Shown here piece by piece: positions 23,448 through 30,491 of a DNA stretch of 64,000 bases. The translations under genes and the position numbers were made by a program. The stretch spans positions 212,242 to 276,241 of the forward strand of contig NZ_LJJC01000015.1 of the NCBI RefSeq assembly GCF_001420715.1. The letters run 5' to 3'. Within the stretch, counting starts at the first letter, position 1; each line of letters opens with the position of its first letter. This DNA comes from Heyndrickxia shackletonii. Its GTDB lineage: Bacteria; Bacillota; Bacilli; Bacillales; Bacillaceae_C. Below the pieces are notes generated by a model. The model had not been told where the DNA came from and ran no database searches. It worked only from the letters and a program-made list of their open reading frames with translations.

Positions 23448-24428
23448 TTGGAATATACCTTTTTAGGAAGAACTGGATTGCGGGTTAGCCGTTTGTGTTT
23501 GGGTACGATGAATTTTGGAGTTGATACAGATGAAAAGACCGCGTTCCGTATTATGGATGAAGCTCTCGATGCAGGAATTAATTTTTTCGATACTGCCAAC
23601 ATCTATGGCTGGGGAGAGAATGCAGGAGTGACAGAGAGCATAATTGGAAAATGGTTTTCGCAAGGGGGACAACGCAGAGAGAAAATCGTTTTAGCAACTA
23701 AAGTTTACGAGCCAATTTCTGATCGAAATGATGGACCAAACGATGTGAGAGGTTTGTCACTTTACAAAATCAGACGCCATCTAGAAGGGTCACTTCAACG
23801 GTTACAGACTGATCATGTAGAATTGTATCAAATGCATCATATAGATCGGCGGACACCATGGGATGAGATATGGGAAGCTTTCGAGACTCAGGTTCGAACA
23901 GGTAAAGTCGACTATATTGGATCGAGCAACTTTGCAGGCTGGCACTTAGTAAAGGCACAGGCTGCAGCTGAGAAACGGAATTTTATGGGAATTGTCACTG
24001 AACAGCATAAGTATAGTTTATTAGAGCGAACAGCTGAGATGGAGGTGTTACCGGCTGCACGAGATCTAGGTTTAGGTGTAGTTGCGTGGAGCCCCATTGC
24101 AGGAGGGCTTCTAGGTGGTCATGCCTTGAAAGATGATGTCGGAACTCGAACGGTTAAAAGAGCCGATTTAATTAAAAAGTACCGTTCGCAGCTTGAGAGA
24201 TTTTCGGCTTTATGCAAGGAACTAGGGGAAAAAGAAGCCAACGTCGCTTTAGCGTGGGTCCTTGCAAATCCAGTTTTAACAGCCCCAATTATTGGACCGA
24301 GAACGATAGAGCAGTTACGGGACGTCATCAAAGCGGTTGAAATTAGTTTGGAAGAAGAATTACTCCGCGAGTTGAATGAAATTTTTCCAGGACCTGGGGG
24401 AGAGACGCCTGAGGTATACGCTTGGTAA
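23448..24428 (+). CDS. Aldo/keto reductase
   Basis: 326 aa. GGAGGAG precedes the TTG at 23448, giving MEYTFLGRTGLRVSRLCLGT, the usual start of the family; the ATG at 23433 lies before this RBS. The catalytic tetrad is visible: D and Y in FFDTANIYGWGENAG, K in IVLATKVY, H in LYQMHHIDRR. The NADPH site follows (IGSSNFAGWH; AWSPIAGGLLGG; PIIGPRTIEQL). Reduces carbonyl substrates. Transcribed divergently from sigZ, 188 bases apart. Confidence 0.9.
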   Translation: MEYTFLGRTGLRVSRLCLGTMNFGVDTDEKTAFRIMDEALDAGINFFDTANIYGWGENAGVTESIIGKWFSQGGQRREKIVLATKVYEPISDRNDGPNDVRGLSLYKIRRHLEGSLQRLQTDHVELYQMHHIDRRTPWDEIWEAFETQVRTGKVDYIGSSNFAGWHLVKAQAAAEKRNFMGIVTEQHKYSLLERTAEMEVLPAARDLGLGVVAWSPIAGGLLGGHALKDDVGTRTVKRADLIKKYRSQLERFSALCKELGEKEANVALAWVLANPVLTAPIIGPRTIEQLRDVIKAVEISLEEELLRELNEIFPGPGGETPEVYAW

Positions 24429-24573
24429 GCGTTTTGGATAGAACTTTACAGAGAATTATACTCCAATAGTTGGGAAATTCAATGCAGAATTCGATTTTAG
24501 CAAATAGTTAGACTATTACTTTTCAACAATCCTTAGCTTTAATTGAAAAGATTAAACTTTTTTATAAAAGATC

Positions 24574-24608
24574 AATCCATTTTGATAAATCTTTTTTCAA
24601 AATGGATT
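24574..24608. terminator. Strong hairpin terminator
   Basis: AATCCATTTTGA / TCAAAATGGATT with a T-rich loop and following CTTTTATTT, downstream of the aldo/keto reductase. Confidence 0.75.
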
Positions 24609-24711
24609 CTTTTATTTATTCTAAAATGCTAGTTTATGAGGTGTTTTTCTAAAAGGACGCCTTCTTATTAAAGAAAAGCGCCAGATTGTTGAAAAAAAGC
24701 TACTGACAATT

Positions 24712-24801
24712 GTTCAACTAAACTGCCCCGTTAGTCGAATAAGAAAAAGCCACCAAATTGGCAGCTGGATCTTAAACTCTTGCACCCGTTAGTTGAAGAA
24801 G
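24712..24801 (-). repeat. ACTAAC-type repeat element, best full copy
   Basis: Reference copy. Left arm GTTCAACTAA, left core CTGCCCCGTTAGTCGAATAAG, inner GCCACCAAATTGGCAGC, linker TGGATCTTAAACTCT, right core TGCACCCGTTAGTTGAAGAAG. The cores are direct repeats of about 20 nt. TTCAACTAA and TTAGTCGAA also pair as a small stem with ACTGCCCCG in the loop. In the minus-strand sense GCTGCCA / TGGTGGC then TTTTTCTTATT is a terminator. Confidence 0.9.
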
Positions 24802-24864
24802 TTAAATCACTTTAAATTTCCTACCTCCATTTAGTGATCAAACAAGGTAGAAATAAACCAGTTC

Positions 24865-25500
24865 TTACCTTACGTTGATTTCTTTACCGCTTTCATCGAA
24901 TAACTTAAACGTCAAACCGATTTGATTGGCTCTGTCGCCTTTGTAGTATGGTAGTGACAGGTCTTTTGGGACTGGTTTAGCGATGAAGAAAGCGTCTTTG
25001 TTCTTTGGTATGGAAACGGTTGTTTTGATGTGTGATGTAACATGTTTTTGTTTGGTAACGGAGAATTGTTGTGCTTGTAACACGACGCTTGCAATGGGTA
25101 CATTCCCGTATAAATCATTGATTCGTTTTCCGTATAGGATTTCACTTAAACCATCTTTTGTTTCGATGACACTTGCGGTCAGATTATTTGTCCCCCACTG
25201 GACCATCCAATCGTTTTTTTCTGTGATGGGCGGTATCCGATACTTCCCGTTCCATTTTTTCTCTAGCAATGCAAATCCGTACATCTCTCCGTATTTTTCA
25301 CTTTTGACGCTAAAGAAGGCGATCGCTGATTTGTCACCAAGTTTGTTCGTTTGAAGCACGCTTACTTTATCGCGGGCGATGGTTTGTAGGGCAGCCTCCA
25401 TTTTTGGATCATGTAAGGTGAGCGTTCCCTTCACGCTATTTAGAACGAATCCTCCTACAATCAAACCAACTAATAGTAATAACATGATTAATCGTTTCAT
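24865..25500 (-). CDS. Secreted or membrane-anchored hypothetical protein (211 aa)
   Basis: ATG 25498-25500, seven bases after GGAGGAG. An N-terminal helix MKRLIMLLLLVGLIVGGFVL acts as signal anchor; no lipobox cysteine is present. The remainder looks beta-rich and extracytoplasmic: SAIAFFSVKSEKYGEMYGFA, WMVQWGTNNLTASVIETKDG and a C-terminal IGLTFKLFDESGKEI. No family recognised. Repeat copies lie on both sides. Confidence 0.65.
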   Translation of the reverse strand: MKRLIMLLLLVGLIVGGFVLNSVKGTLTLHDPKMEAALQTIARDKVSVLQTNKLGDKSAIAFFSVKSEKYGEMYGFALLEKKWNGKYRIPPITEKNDWMVQWGTNNLTASVIETKDGLSEILYGKRINDLYGNVPIASVVLQAQQFSVTKQKHVTSHIKTTVSIPKNKDAFFIAKPVPKDLSLPYYKGDRANQIGLTFKLFDESGKEINVR

Positions 25501-25604
25501 CAATTCTCCTCCAAGATAGTTGTTATAACTATCTTATTTATTTAATTGCACAAAGCATCTCTCCAACTTCATAGTTTCGATTTGAAAAGTCAATTCCCTT
25601 TTTT

Positions 25605-25722
25605 TCAACTAAACTCACCGTTTATATAATAAGAAAAAGTTCTCATGGTTATTTAAAAAAACAACTTTTTGTACAAAAAAAAAGACCACCCTTATTATTT
25701 AAGGAAAGCATCTGTTAATTAA
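25605..25722 (-). repeat. Degenerate ACTAAC-type repeat element
   Basis: TTCAACTAAACTCACCGTTTA then TATAATAAGAAAAAG is a left core; ACCACCCTTATTATTTAAGG at about 25684 may be a worn right core. The rest up to 25878 contains no recognised gene. Confidence 0.45.
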
Positions 25723-25878
25723 TGTGCATATTTCTAACAAAATAAAAAAGCTAACTCATTCAAGTGTTTCTAATATTACATACTGCTGTCAGTCTTCTTT
25801 CACTTTTGGATTTCAGTATTCTATATATGTAATCTTCATGGTCGAATGGTGTTTATTCACAAAAGAAACCTTTGTTAT

Positions 25879-26385
25879 CTAAAGATCACGCATGTTCCAA
25901 ACAACTTCTTCTCCATTCTCTTTCCAGGTACTATGGTGGCGAATGAAACCAATCTTTTCAAGAACTCGAAAGGAAGCAATATTCCAAGAACCCACAGTAG
26001 CCCACAGACGTCGCCGTCCAGTGGCGACAGCAGCTTCTATAATTGCCGATGCGGCTTCAGTTGCATAACCATTTCCGTGGACTCTTTGGAACAGTTCATA
26101 AGCAATTTCCGGCTCTTCAATAGTAGAACGACCGATAATTAACCCGCAATATCCAATAATATCTCCTTCATCTTTGCGTCTGATTGTGAGTAGACTTATC
26201 CCACTTTCCAGTGCTCTTTCGCGTAAACTGATAACATTTTTGAGAGCAGTTTCAAGAGTTGGCTTAGCAACGCCCCGTTCCCCAACAAGTTCCCTATACC
26301 AGGATGCATCTGATTCCTCCCACATACTCAAGTAAAGCCGTTCAGTTATTATTTCAAAATTCATTGCCGGGAATCTATTTGTCAT
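25879..26385 (-). CDS. GNAT family N-acetyltransferase (RimJ-like)
   Basis: 168 aa, ATG 26385 behind GGAGG. The N-terminus IITERLYLSMWEESDASWYR is the RimJ/Acetyltransf_3 type; PEIAYELFQRVHGNGYATEA gives the acetyl-CoA loop (H-G-N-G-Y-A), and VGSWNIASFRVLEKIGFIRH is motif B with the Asn and Phe/Lys-Gly-Phe pattern. Could act on ribosomal proteins or small molecules; target unknown. Confidence 0.88.
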   Translation of the reverse strand: MTNRFPAMNFEIITERLYLSMWEESDASWYRELVGERGVAKPTLETALKNVISLRERALESGISLLTIRRKDEGDIIGYCGLIIGRSTIEEPEIAYELFQRVHGNGYATEAASAIIEAAVATGRRRLWATVGSWNIASFRVLEKIGFIRHHSTWKENGEEVVWNMRDL

Positions 26386-26548
26386 TTTATAACCTCCTTT
26401 TCAAGTCAAGATATTCTCACGAGAAACAATTTATTTCACTTGTTAGTAAAAAATAAATATAATTTTATAAAAAATGTTTCAATTTTAGTATCGAAAAAAA
26501 CTTAAATTATCTCCATTATTTCCATACTTAAAATTAATTTCATTCTAT

Positions 26549-26628
26549 AACAGATCTGCCCCGTTAGCTTAATAACTTCAACAAAAACAGCATTAATCCT
26601 TCTTCGATTAATGCTGTTTAAGTACATT
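26549..26628 (-). repeat. ACTAAC-type repeat element with alternative hairpin
   Basis: Left core CTGCCCCGTTAGCTTAATAA, then a perfect stem CAGCATTAAT / ATTAATGCTG with a 9-nt loop and a TTTTTGTTGAAG tail on the minus strand; right core reduced to GTTTAAGTAC. Nearly the same hairpin occurs at 541-590 and within 4503-4560. Confidence 0.75.
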
Positions 26629-26691
26629 TCTTCACAATATTAATCGGATAAAAAAGATCGCCATTGACGATATCAAATAAAGTATCCATCT

Positions 26692-27211
26692 TTAATTAGA
26701 ATCGACGAGTAAACGATGTTTACCACAATAAATGCACTCAAATAAATAACCTTGAAGATTTCCTTCATTTTTTAAACCATTTTGAAATCCTTGTTTTGTT
26801 AGACCATATTCAGTACAAATTTTTTTAATATCTTCAGCTAATTCATTCTCAAAATGTTTAATTTCTTCCCAACCAACATATTGTACTATCGCACAAAAAT
26901 CTCCACAATGACTCAACCAATACTCCTGCTGCCATCCCACATATCCTGGAGTTCTATGTATTAATTCATCAATGTATTCTTGCTTATCTACCTCTTCACA
27001 ACTATCAACATCTTGGAATTCACCATCATACTTTTTGGTAGCCGAACCATCTAAGATACACCAAGGGCAAATTCCCTCAACATTGTCCTCTGCATAAAAA
27101 GGACCCTCATACATATATTCACGTTCTTTCTTACATACAGGGCAACTTGTTTTTTCTTTTATGATTACACCCAAGAATAGTGCATTGGGATTGTATTTAA
27201 GGTATATCCAT
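26692..27211 (-). CDS. CbrC family (UPF0167) protein with start-proximal frameshift
   Basis: The main frame (LGVIIKEKTSCPVCKKEREY onward) has the family's CxxC pairs (CPVCKK, CPWCILDG near the N-terminus and CIYCGK near the end), and the GPFYAEDNVEGICPWCI core. This matches CbrC proteins, linked in E. coli to colicin E2 tolerance. The frame lacks an RBS-borne start; instead ATG 27209-27211 behind GGGAGATTAAAT reads MDIP and meets a TAA. Removing one T after codon 4 would give MDIPKYNPNALFLGVIIKEK. So either a sequencing slip or an inactivating insertion. Confidence 0.75.
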
Positions 27212-27295
27212 ATTTAATCTCCCTAATTAATAGAATGCAGTAAATCTTTATTTCTAAAAGATATTAATTCTGCACTTAAAGGAATTTTCCCTTCT

Positions 27296-27350
27296 TTCAC
27301 TAAACTGCCCCGTTAGCCAACCATGCAGAACAAAAAACAGTCCTGCACCA
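27296..27350 (-). repeat. ACTAAC-type left core with remnant hairpin
   Basis: TCACTAAACTGCCCCGTTAG then CCAACCATGCAGAAC; GCAGAAC...TCCTGC could pair weakly. No right core. Confidence 0.5.
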
Positions 27351-28038
27351 CAGAGAATGAAAATTGGTCAGAAATGTCAATACTGATATAGAGACCTTAA
27401 TCCAATCGACACTTTAAAACTTTATTATTATCTAGCTCCTCTTTTTTTTACAGTGAAGGGGGGGCCTCTAAAGTAATGTCTTTTTGAAGTTTATGAGGTA
27501 GTTTATTTTCATGGTAGTTTAATATAAAAGCCCTTCTCATTCTTCGAGAGGGATATTTTTTATTATTTCCTAATATTGTTTGATCCAGTATGCTTGGTTA
27601 TTAACAGTATTGTTTATATTGGTTTCAGTAAGTGTGCACATCTCCACTTGAACCAATCGTTGATTTAGCCGCAATTTTAGTCGATATAACACCTGTAAAG
27701 TTCCTATCTAGATAAAACAGGACTAATTAATGAGTATATTTTCACTAGGAACAATGATATATTTTTTAAAAATCTATTAATACTAATACACTCGTCCAAA
27801 CAGATTATTAACTTTCACATAGTTTATATTAGCCGTATCCTCCACTGGCACCATAAAGAGCACCTCCAAAAAAGCGTATGTCTATGTACATACGCTTTTT
27901 CTCATAGGATTTAAATCTATTAGACAAATATGGATTTTCTATTTTTTATACGTTTGTCCATTTCGTATAAATTTGGATTTTCATAATTTAATAGTGGATA
28001 GATGATGGTATCCAGTTTAAATGCAGGAGGTGATAAGT
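27351..28038. other. Long intergenic stretch with hairpins and no clear gene
   Basis: A hairpin CCCTTCTC / GAGAGGG flanked by A and T runs lies at 27528-27550, able to terminate either strand. To its right a minus-strand frame (up to about 27700) reads VEMCTLTETNINNTVNNQAY then WIKQY, without RBS; it may be a decayed gene. At 27838-27870, a minus-strand segment reads GGALYGASGGYG, resembling the glycine-rich start of YjcZ-type micro-proteins. A plus-strand promoter for 28039 should lie near 27960-28010. Confidence 0.35.
27869..27902. terminator. Hairpin terminator
   Basis: AAAAAAGCGTATGT / ACATACGCTTTTTCT with a CTATGT loop, about 135 bases before the first YjcZ-type gene. Confidence 0.75.
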
Positions 28039-28143
28039 ATGTCAGATTATGGACATGGAATGGGAATGGGATTTGCTTTGATTGTAGTATTATTCATTCT
28101 GCTTATTATAGTAGGAACTTCTTTTGTTGGAGGCGGTTACTAA
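28039..28143 (+). CDS. YjcZ family sporulation protein (34 aa)
   Basis: ATG 28039 follows GGAGGTGATAAGT. Gly/Met/Tyr-rich head MSDYGHGMGMG is followed by the hallmark single helix [18 protein letters not shown] and a VGGGY tail. The [15 protein letters not shown] helix defines the YjcZ/sporulation micro-protein family, thought to reside in spore or forespore membranes. A second member follows 69 bases downstream, sharing [13 protein letters not shown]. Confidence 0.9.
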   Translation: MSDYGHGMGMGFALIVVLFILLIIVGTSFVGGGY

Positions 28144-28211
28144 TTATTAATACCGTAAAACCATTCTTATGTAAAATTGAACTCTAAATCATTATATGGA
28201 GGTGAATATAT

Positions 28212-28331
28212 ATGTGGTGTGGAACAGGCGGTTATAGTTATGGCGGAACATCATATGGCGGTAGTTCCTTCGTACTAATCGTTGTATTGTTTATTCTGCT
28301 TATCATTGTAGGAACATCTTTTTGGTCATAA
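28212..28331 (+). CDS. YjcZ family sporulation protein (39 aa)
   Basis: ATG 28212 follows GGAGGTGAATATAT. Head [19 protein letters not shown], then the [20 protein letters not shown] helix. Paralogue of the 34-aa protein before it, with a Gly/Tyr-rich head and a cysteine at position 3. A terminator follows at 28350, so both genes probably form one sporulation transcript. Confidence 0.9.
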   Translation: MWCGTGGYSYGGTSYGGSSFVLIVVLFILLIIVGTSFWS

Positions 28332-28348
28332 AAGAGTGAGCATCTTTC

Positions 28349-28375
28349 AAAGGGCAGATAATTCTGCCCTTTTCA
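28349..28375 (+). terminator. Rho-independent terminator
   Basis: AAAGGGCAGA / TCTGCCCTTTT around ATAAT. Confidence 0.8.
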
Positions 28376-28402
28376 TTAATCCAAAAGAAAGGAAGTGGTA
28401 AA

Positions 28403-28597
28403 ATGAATCCTATGATGAGATACCGTGGCGAACCAGTTGAAGTAAGGATGCGGGACGGAAGAGTAGTTCGGGGAGTAATTGGCGGAGACCCACCTCCAGG
28501 AGGTTTCTTTTTGGTCTCAGGTTTCAGAAGAAGATTTGTACCATTTGCAGCTGTTATTTTCGTCTTTTCATTTCGATTTAGAAGGCGTATTTTTTAA
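28403..28597 (+). CDS. Small basic hypothetical protein (64 aa)
   Basis: ATG 28403 behind AAAGGAAGTGG. MNPMMRYRGEPVEVRMRDGR, VVRGVIGGDPPPGGFF, then RRRFVPFAAVIFVFSFRFRRR. The repeated beta-strand/turn pattern with GRVVRGVIGG is Sm- or SH3-like in feel, with an Arg-rich amphipathic end. Similar Bacillaceae proteins are uncharacterised. Following the YjcZ genes and given its size, a spore-related role is possible but not shown. A hairpin (GCCCTTCT / AGAAGGGC) follows at 28610. Confidence 0.7.
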   Translation: MNPMMRYRGEPVEVRMRDGRVVRGVIGGDPPPGGFFLVSGFRRRFVPFAAVIFVFSFRFRRRIF

Positions 28598-28608
28598 ATC
28601 AATTTCAA

Positions 28609-28636
28609 AATGCCCTTCTCAAAAATAGAAGGGCTA
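28609..28636 (+). terminator. Hairpin terminator
   Basis: GCCCTTCT and AGAAGGGC pair around CAAAAAT just after the 64-aa gene. Confidence 0.65.
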
Positions 28637-29014
28637 ACTTTAAGTACACTTTTTTCACAAACTAGTAGGATATGGAGTTGACCAAAACAAAATTATTTTC
28701 TAAAGAAATTAGGAGGGAATATGAAGCTACCCTTTTTTAAAAGATAAGAAAGTATAAAAAGCGGCGCTTCCTGATCTGCTCTGCACTTTTCTTACTATTT
28801 TGGTCTAGTGTTCACAATAGATTGCTATCTATCCTTCTTGAACAAAATTGCCGCTCTTGTTCCATAACGAACATGTTTCTATATTACATATAATCTTTTA
28901 TTTGCCTTGACCGTTTTTTCGCTCCCTCGAACCAGTTTAATGTAACCCTTTCTCAAGTCTATGTTTCCTCTCTCCTGGTCAATGTGACTCATAATCTTAG
29001 TTATGCGTATTAAT
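28637..29014. other. Intergenic region with a gene-start remnant
   Basis: TTAGGAGGGAAT precedes ATGAAGCTACCC at 28720, but the frame ends after eight codons (MKLPFFKR). A degenerate repeat left core (CTTGAACAAAATTGCCGCTC, TTGTTCCATAACG) lies at 28838-28870. Otherwise nothing recognised. Confidence 0.35.
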
Positions 29015-29215
29015 CTATATTTCGATTTTTGCTTTTTCAGCAAATGTAAGCATATTTTTCAATGTCTCGGCACGATTTTAAGATGTATAGACTTTAACCC
29101 TTCTTTCTTGTTTATTATCAATAACACCAGGGAAACTAACGTTATCGCCTCTGTAAACTTTACTTCCAGGAAATAAGTCAAATGAACAAGTCATTCCCTT
29201 ATTTTCAGTAATTTA
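29015..29215 (-). pseudogene. Decayed ORF with an in-frame stop, family unknown
   Basis: One minus-strand frame reads MTCSFDLFPGSKVYRGDNVS, FPGVIDNKQERRVKVYTS, stop (TAA), then NRAETLKNMLTFAEKAKIEI and TAG 29015-29017. Codon usage and amphipathic pattern look like a protein broken by one nonsense codon. There is no RBS or good start at the 5' side, so the N-terminus is missing. I do not recognise the family. Confidence 0.4.
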
Positions 29216-29258
29216 GATTTTTAACACTTTGCCGATAATAATAAGGGAGGTGAGTTTC

Positions 29259-29432
29259 TTGGATATTGCAGCTTTATCAGTTAGTATGCACCAAGCTTCA
29301 CTCGGTCAAAGTGTAAGCATAGCTTTAACTAAAATGTCTTTGGATAATACGCAGCAAAATGCAGCCCAAATGATTGAAATGCTTCAAGCTCCACATCCAA
29401 CTTTAGGTAACTCTATCGACCTAAAAGGATAA
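29259..29432 (+). CDS. yjfB: YjfB family (putative motility-associated) protein
   Basis: 57 aa; start set at TTG 29259 behind AAGGGAGGTGAG. MDIAALSVSMHQASLGQSVS, IALTKMSLDNTQQNAAQMIE then MLQAPHPTLGNSIDLKG is a very good match to my memory of YjfB-type proteins (YjfB_motility family), small helical cytosolic proteins of unknown biochemical role. A terminator follows at 29440. Confidence 0.85.
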   Translation: MDIAALSVSMHQASLGQSVSIALTKMSLDNTQQNAAQMIEMLQAPHPTLGNSIDLKG

Positions 29433-29439
29433 GCTCCGG

Positions 29440-29474
29440 AAAAAATGTATTCTAAATAGGATGCATTTTTTTCT
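29440..29474 (+). terminator. Rho-independent terminator
   Basis: AAATGTATTC / GGATGCATTTTTTT with loop TAAATA, after yjfB. Confidence 0.7.
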
Positions 29475-29479
29475 TCTTC

Positions 29480-29778
29480 CACTCTCAATCAAGTTAAGAT
29501 AATGTGTCAACAGCGACATTAAAGATATTCGTCTATATTCAACAAATCTTGAATTGGTATCAGGTGCGTTTATCGGATACCTTCTGAACGTAACTTCCTC
29601 CAAATTCTCTAAAAGCAAATCCTCAAGGGAATGGATACTTCCATTTCCAATGTTAGATGAATGAATGCATGATTAGTTATAAATAATTCAATCGTCTGAG
29701 CATATTGATCTGGTTTTAATATATTTCCCGCAATAACTTATGGTTTGCGTTCCAAGCCTTTCGCTGTTCCAAATTCAT
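29480..29778 (-). pseudogene. Frameshifted, truncated DinB-family gene
   Basis: ATG 29776-29778 behind GAGGAG opens MNLEQRKAWNANHKLLREI and meets a TAA. The next frame continues LLKPDQYAQTIELFITNHAF, and a third frame gives GNGSIHSLEDLLLENLEEVT then FRRYPINAPDTNS. This order matches, as I recall it, DinB-type proteins starting M-LE-R--WN-NHK-LR and continuing L-SFEDE-WEGL. There are at least two frameshifts, and the His-bearing C-terminal half is absent. Confidence 0.55.
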
Positions 29779-29891
29779 CGAATCAACTCCTCATTTAATG
29801 TGTAAAATTCGAGATGATTCTTTGAATTCCTTTCATACAGGGCTACATATTTCACCCCAAATTAGACATTCTATATGAAGAGGTGAATATC

Positions 29892-30035
29892 ATGAAAAAG
29901 CAAAATTCGGAAGTAGCAACTAATAATGAAAATGTAAACAGTTATCAAAGTAATCCTGTCAATGATGTTGATATTGAGGATCAAGCGATGAACGGGTTAT
30001 ATGGAATGGTGGAACCGGAATCAGAAGGGCAGTAA
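29892..30035 (+). CDS. Small acidic hydrophilic protein (47 aa)
   Basis: ATG 29892 follows GAGGTGAATATC. MKKQNSEVATNNENVNSYQS then NPVNDVDIEDQAMNGLYGMV and an EPESEGQ end. Strongly hydrophilic and Asn/Glu-rich, no membrane segment, probably disordered. A perfect terminator follows (30041-30070). Family not recognised; good RBS, terminator and frame support a real gene. Confidence 0.65.
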   Translation: MKKQNSEVATNNENVNSYQSNPVNDVDIEDQAMNGLYGMVEPESEGQ

Positions 30036-30040
30036 TAAAA

Positions 30041-30070
30041 ATACCCCACGGAAATTAACTTCCATGGGGT
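30041..30070 (+). terminator. Hairpin terminator
   Basis: TACCCCACGGAA / TTCCATGGGGTA around ATTAAC, with one mismatch. Confidence 0.7.
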
Positions 30071-30139
30071 AAGCAAATTAATTATTAAGGTAAAATGTGA
30101 TTGACACCCATTCAAATACCGACAAGCTTAAAAATATAC

Positions 30140-30388
30140 TTACATTACCTGATCTATATTCCCAACATACTTTCTCACTAATTCTTTAGCCTCTTTTATA
30201 CCAGCCTCTGTCAAATATACAGATTTAGATCGTATACTCCCGCGAATCATATCCTCATCCGTAAGTTCATTTAAAACTTCAAAGGGATACCCCTTCCAAC
30301 TTCTTCTCATCTCACCGGGAAGGTCATTTTCTTTCCATGATGTTAAATATAGCAATAACAGAGTAAGTTCCTTAATCTTTTCTTCCAT
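30140..30388 (-). CDS. DUF6429 family protein
   Basis: 82 aa. EKIKELTLLLLYLTSWKEND, WKGYPFEVLNELTDEDMI and RSKSVYLTEAGIKEAKELV fit DUF6429, a short family with winged-helix-like layout (helices followed by SKSVYLTE strand and terminal helix). Possibly nucleic-acid binding, but no function is known. ATG 30388 behind AAAGGG. Isolated minus-strand gene. Confidence 0.75.
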   Translation of the reverse strand: MEEKIKELTLLLLYLTSWKENDLPGEMRRSWKGYPFEVLNELTDEDMIRGSIRSKSVYLTEAGIKEAKELVRKYVGNIDQVM

Positions 30389-30449
30389 TCCTAAAAAACC
30401 CTTTCTAAAATCAGTTTTATCTTAGCTTAGAAAAGTTAGCAATTTACAA

Positions 30450-30481
30450 ATAAAAAAAGAAAGGCAGCACATTCAGCCTTT
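30450..30481 (-). terminator. Hairpin terminator
   Basis: Minus-strand AAAGGCTG / GCAGCCTTT-type stem with TTTCTTTTTTT tail just after the stop of the gene at 30492. Confidence 0.6.
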
Positions 30482-30491
30482 CATCCTTTTT

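Noticed and set aside
541-28870. Repeat family as a CRISPR array
   Set aside because: Copies are separated by genes of variable length, not by uniform spacers, and no cas gene is present.
541-28870. Repeat family as T-box or riboswitch leaders
   Set aside because: Copies lie at 3' ends of genes and have no conserved anti-terminator or aptamer core.
29421-29618. 65-aa minus-strand frame as an intact gene
   Set aside because: It is the middle of a frameshifted DinB-type gene; no start signal.
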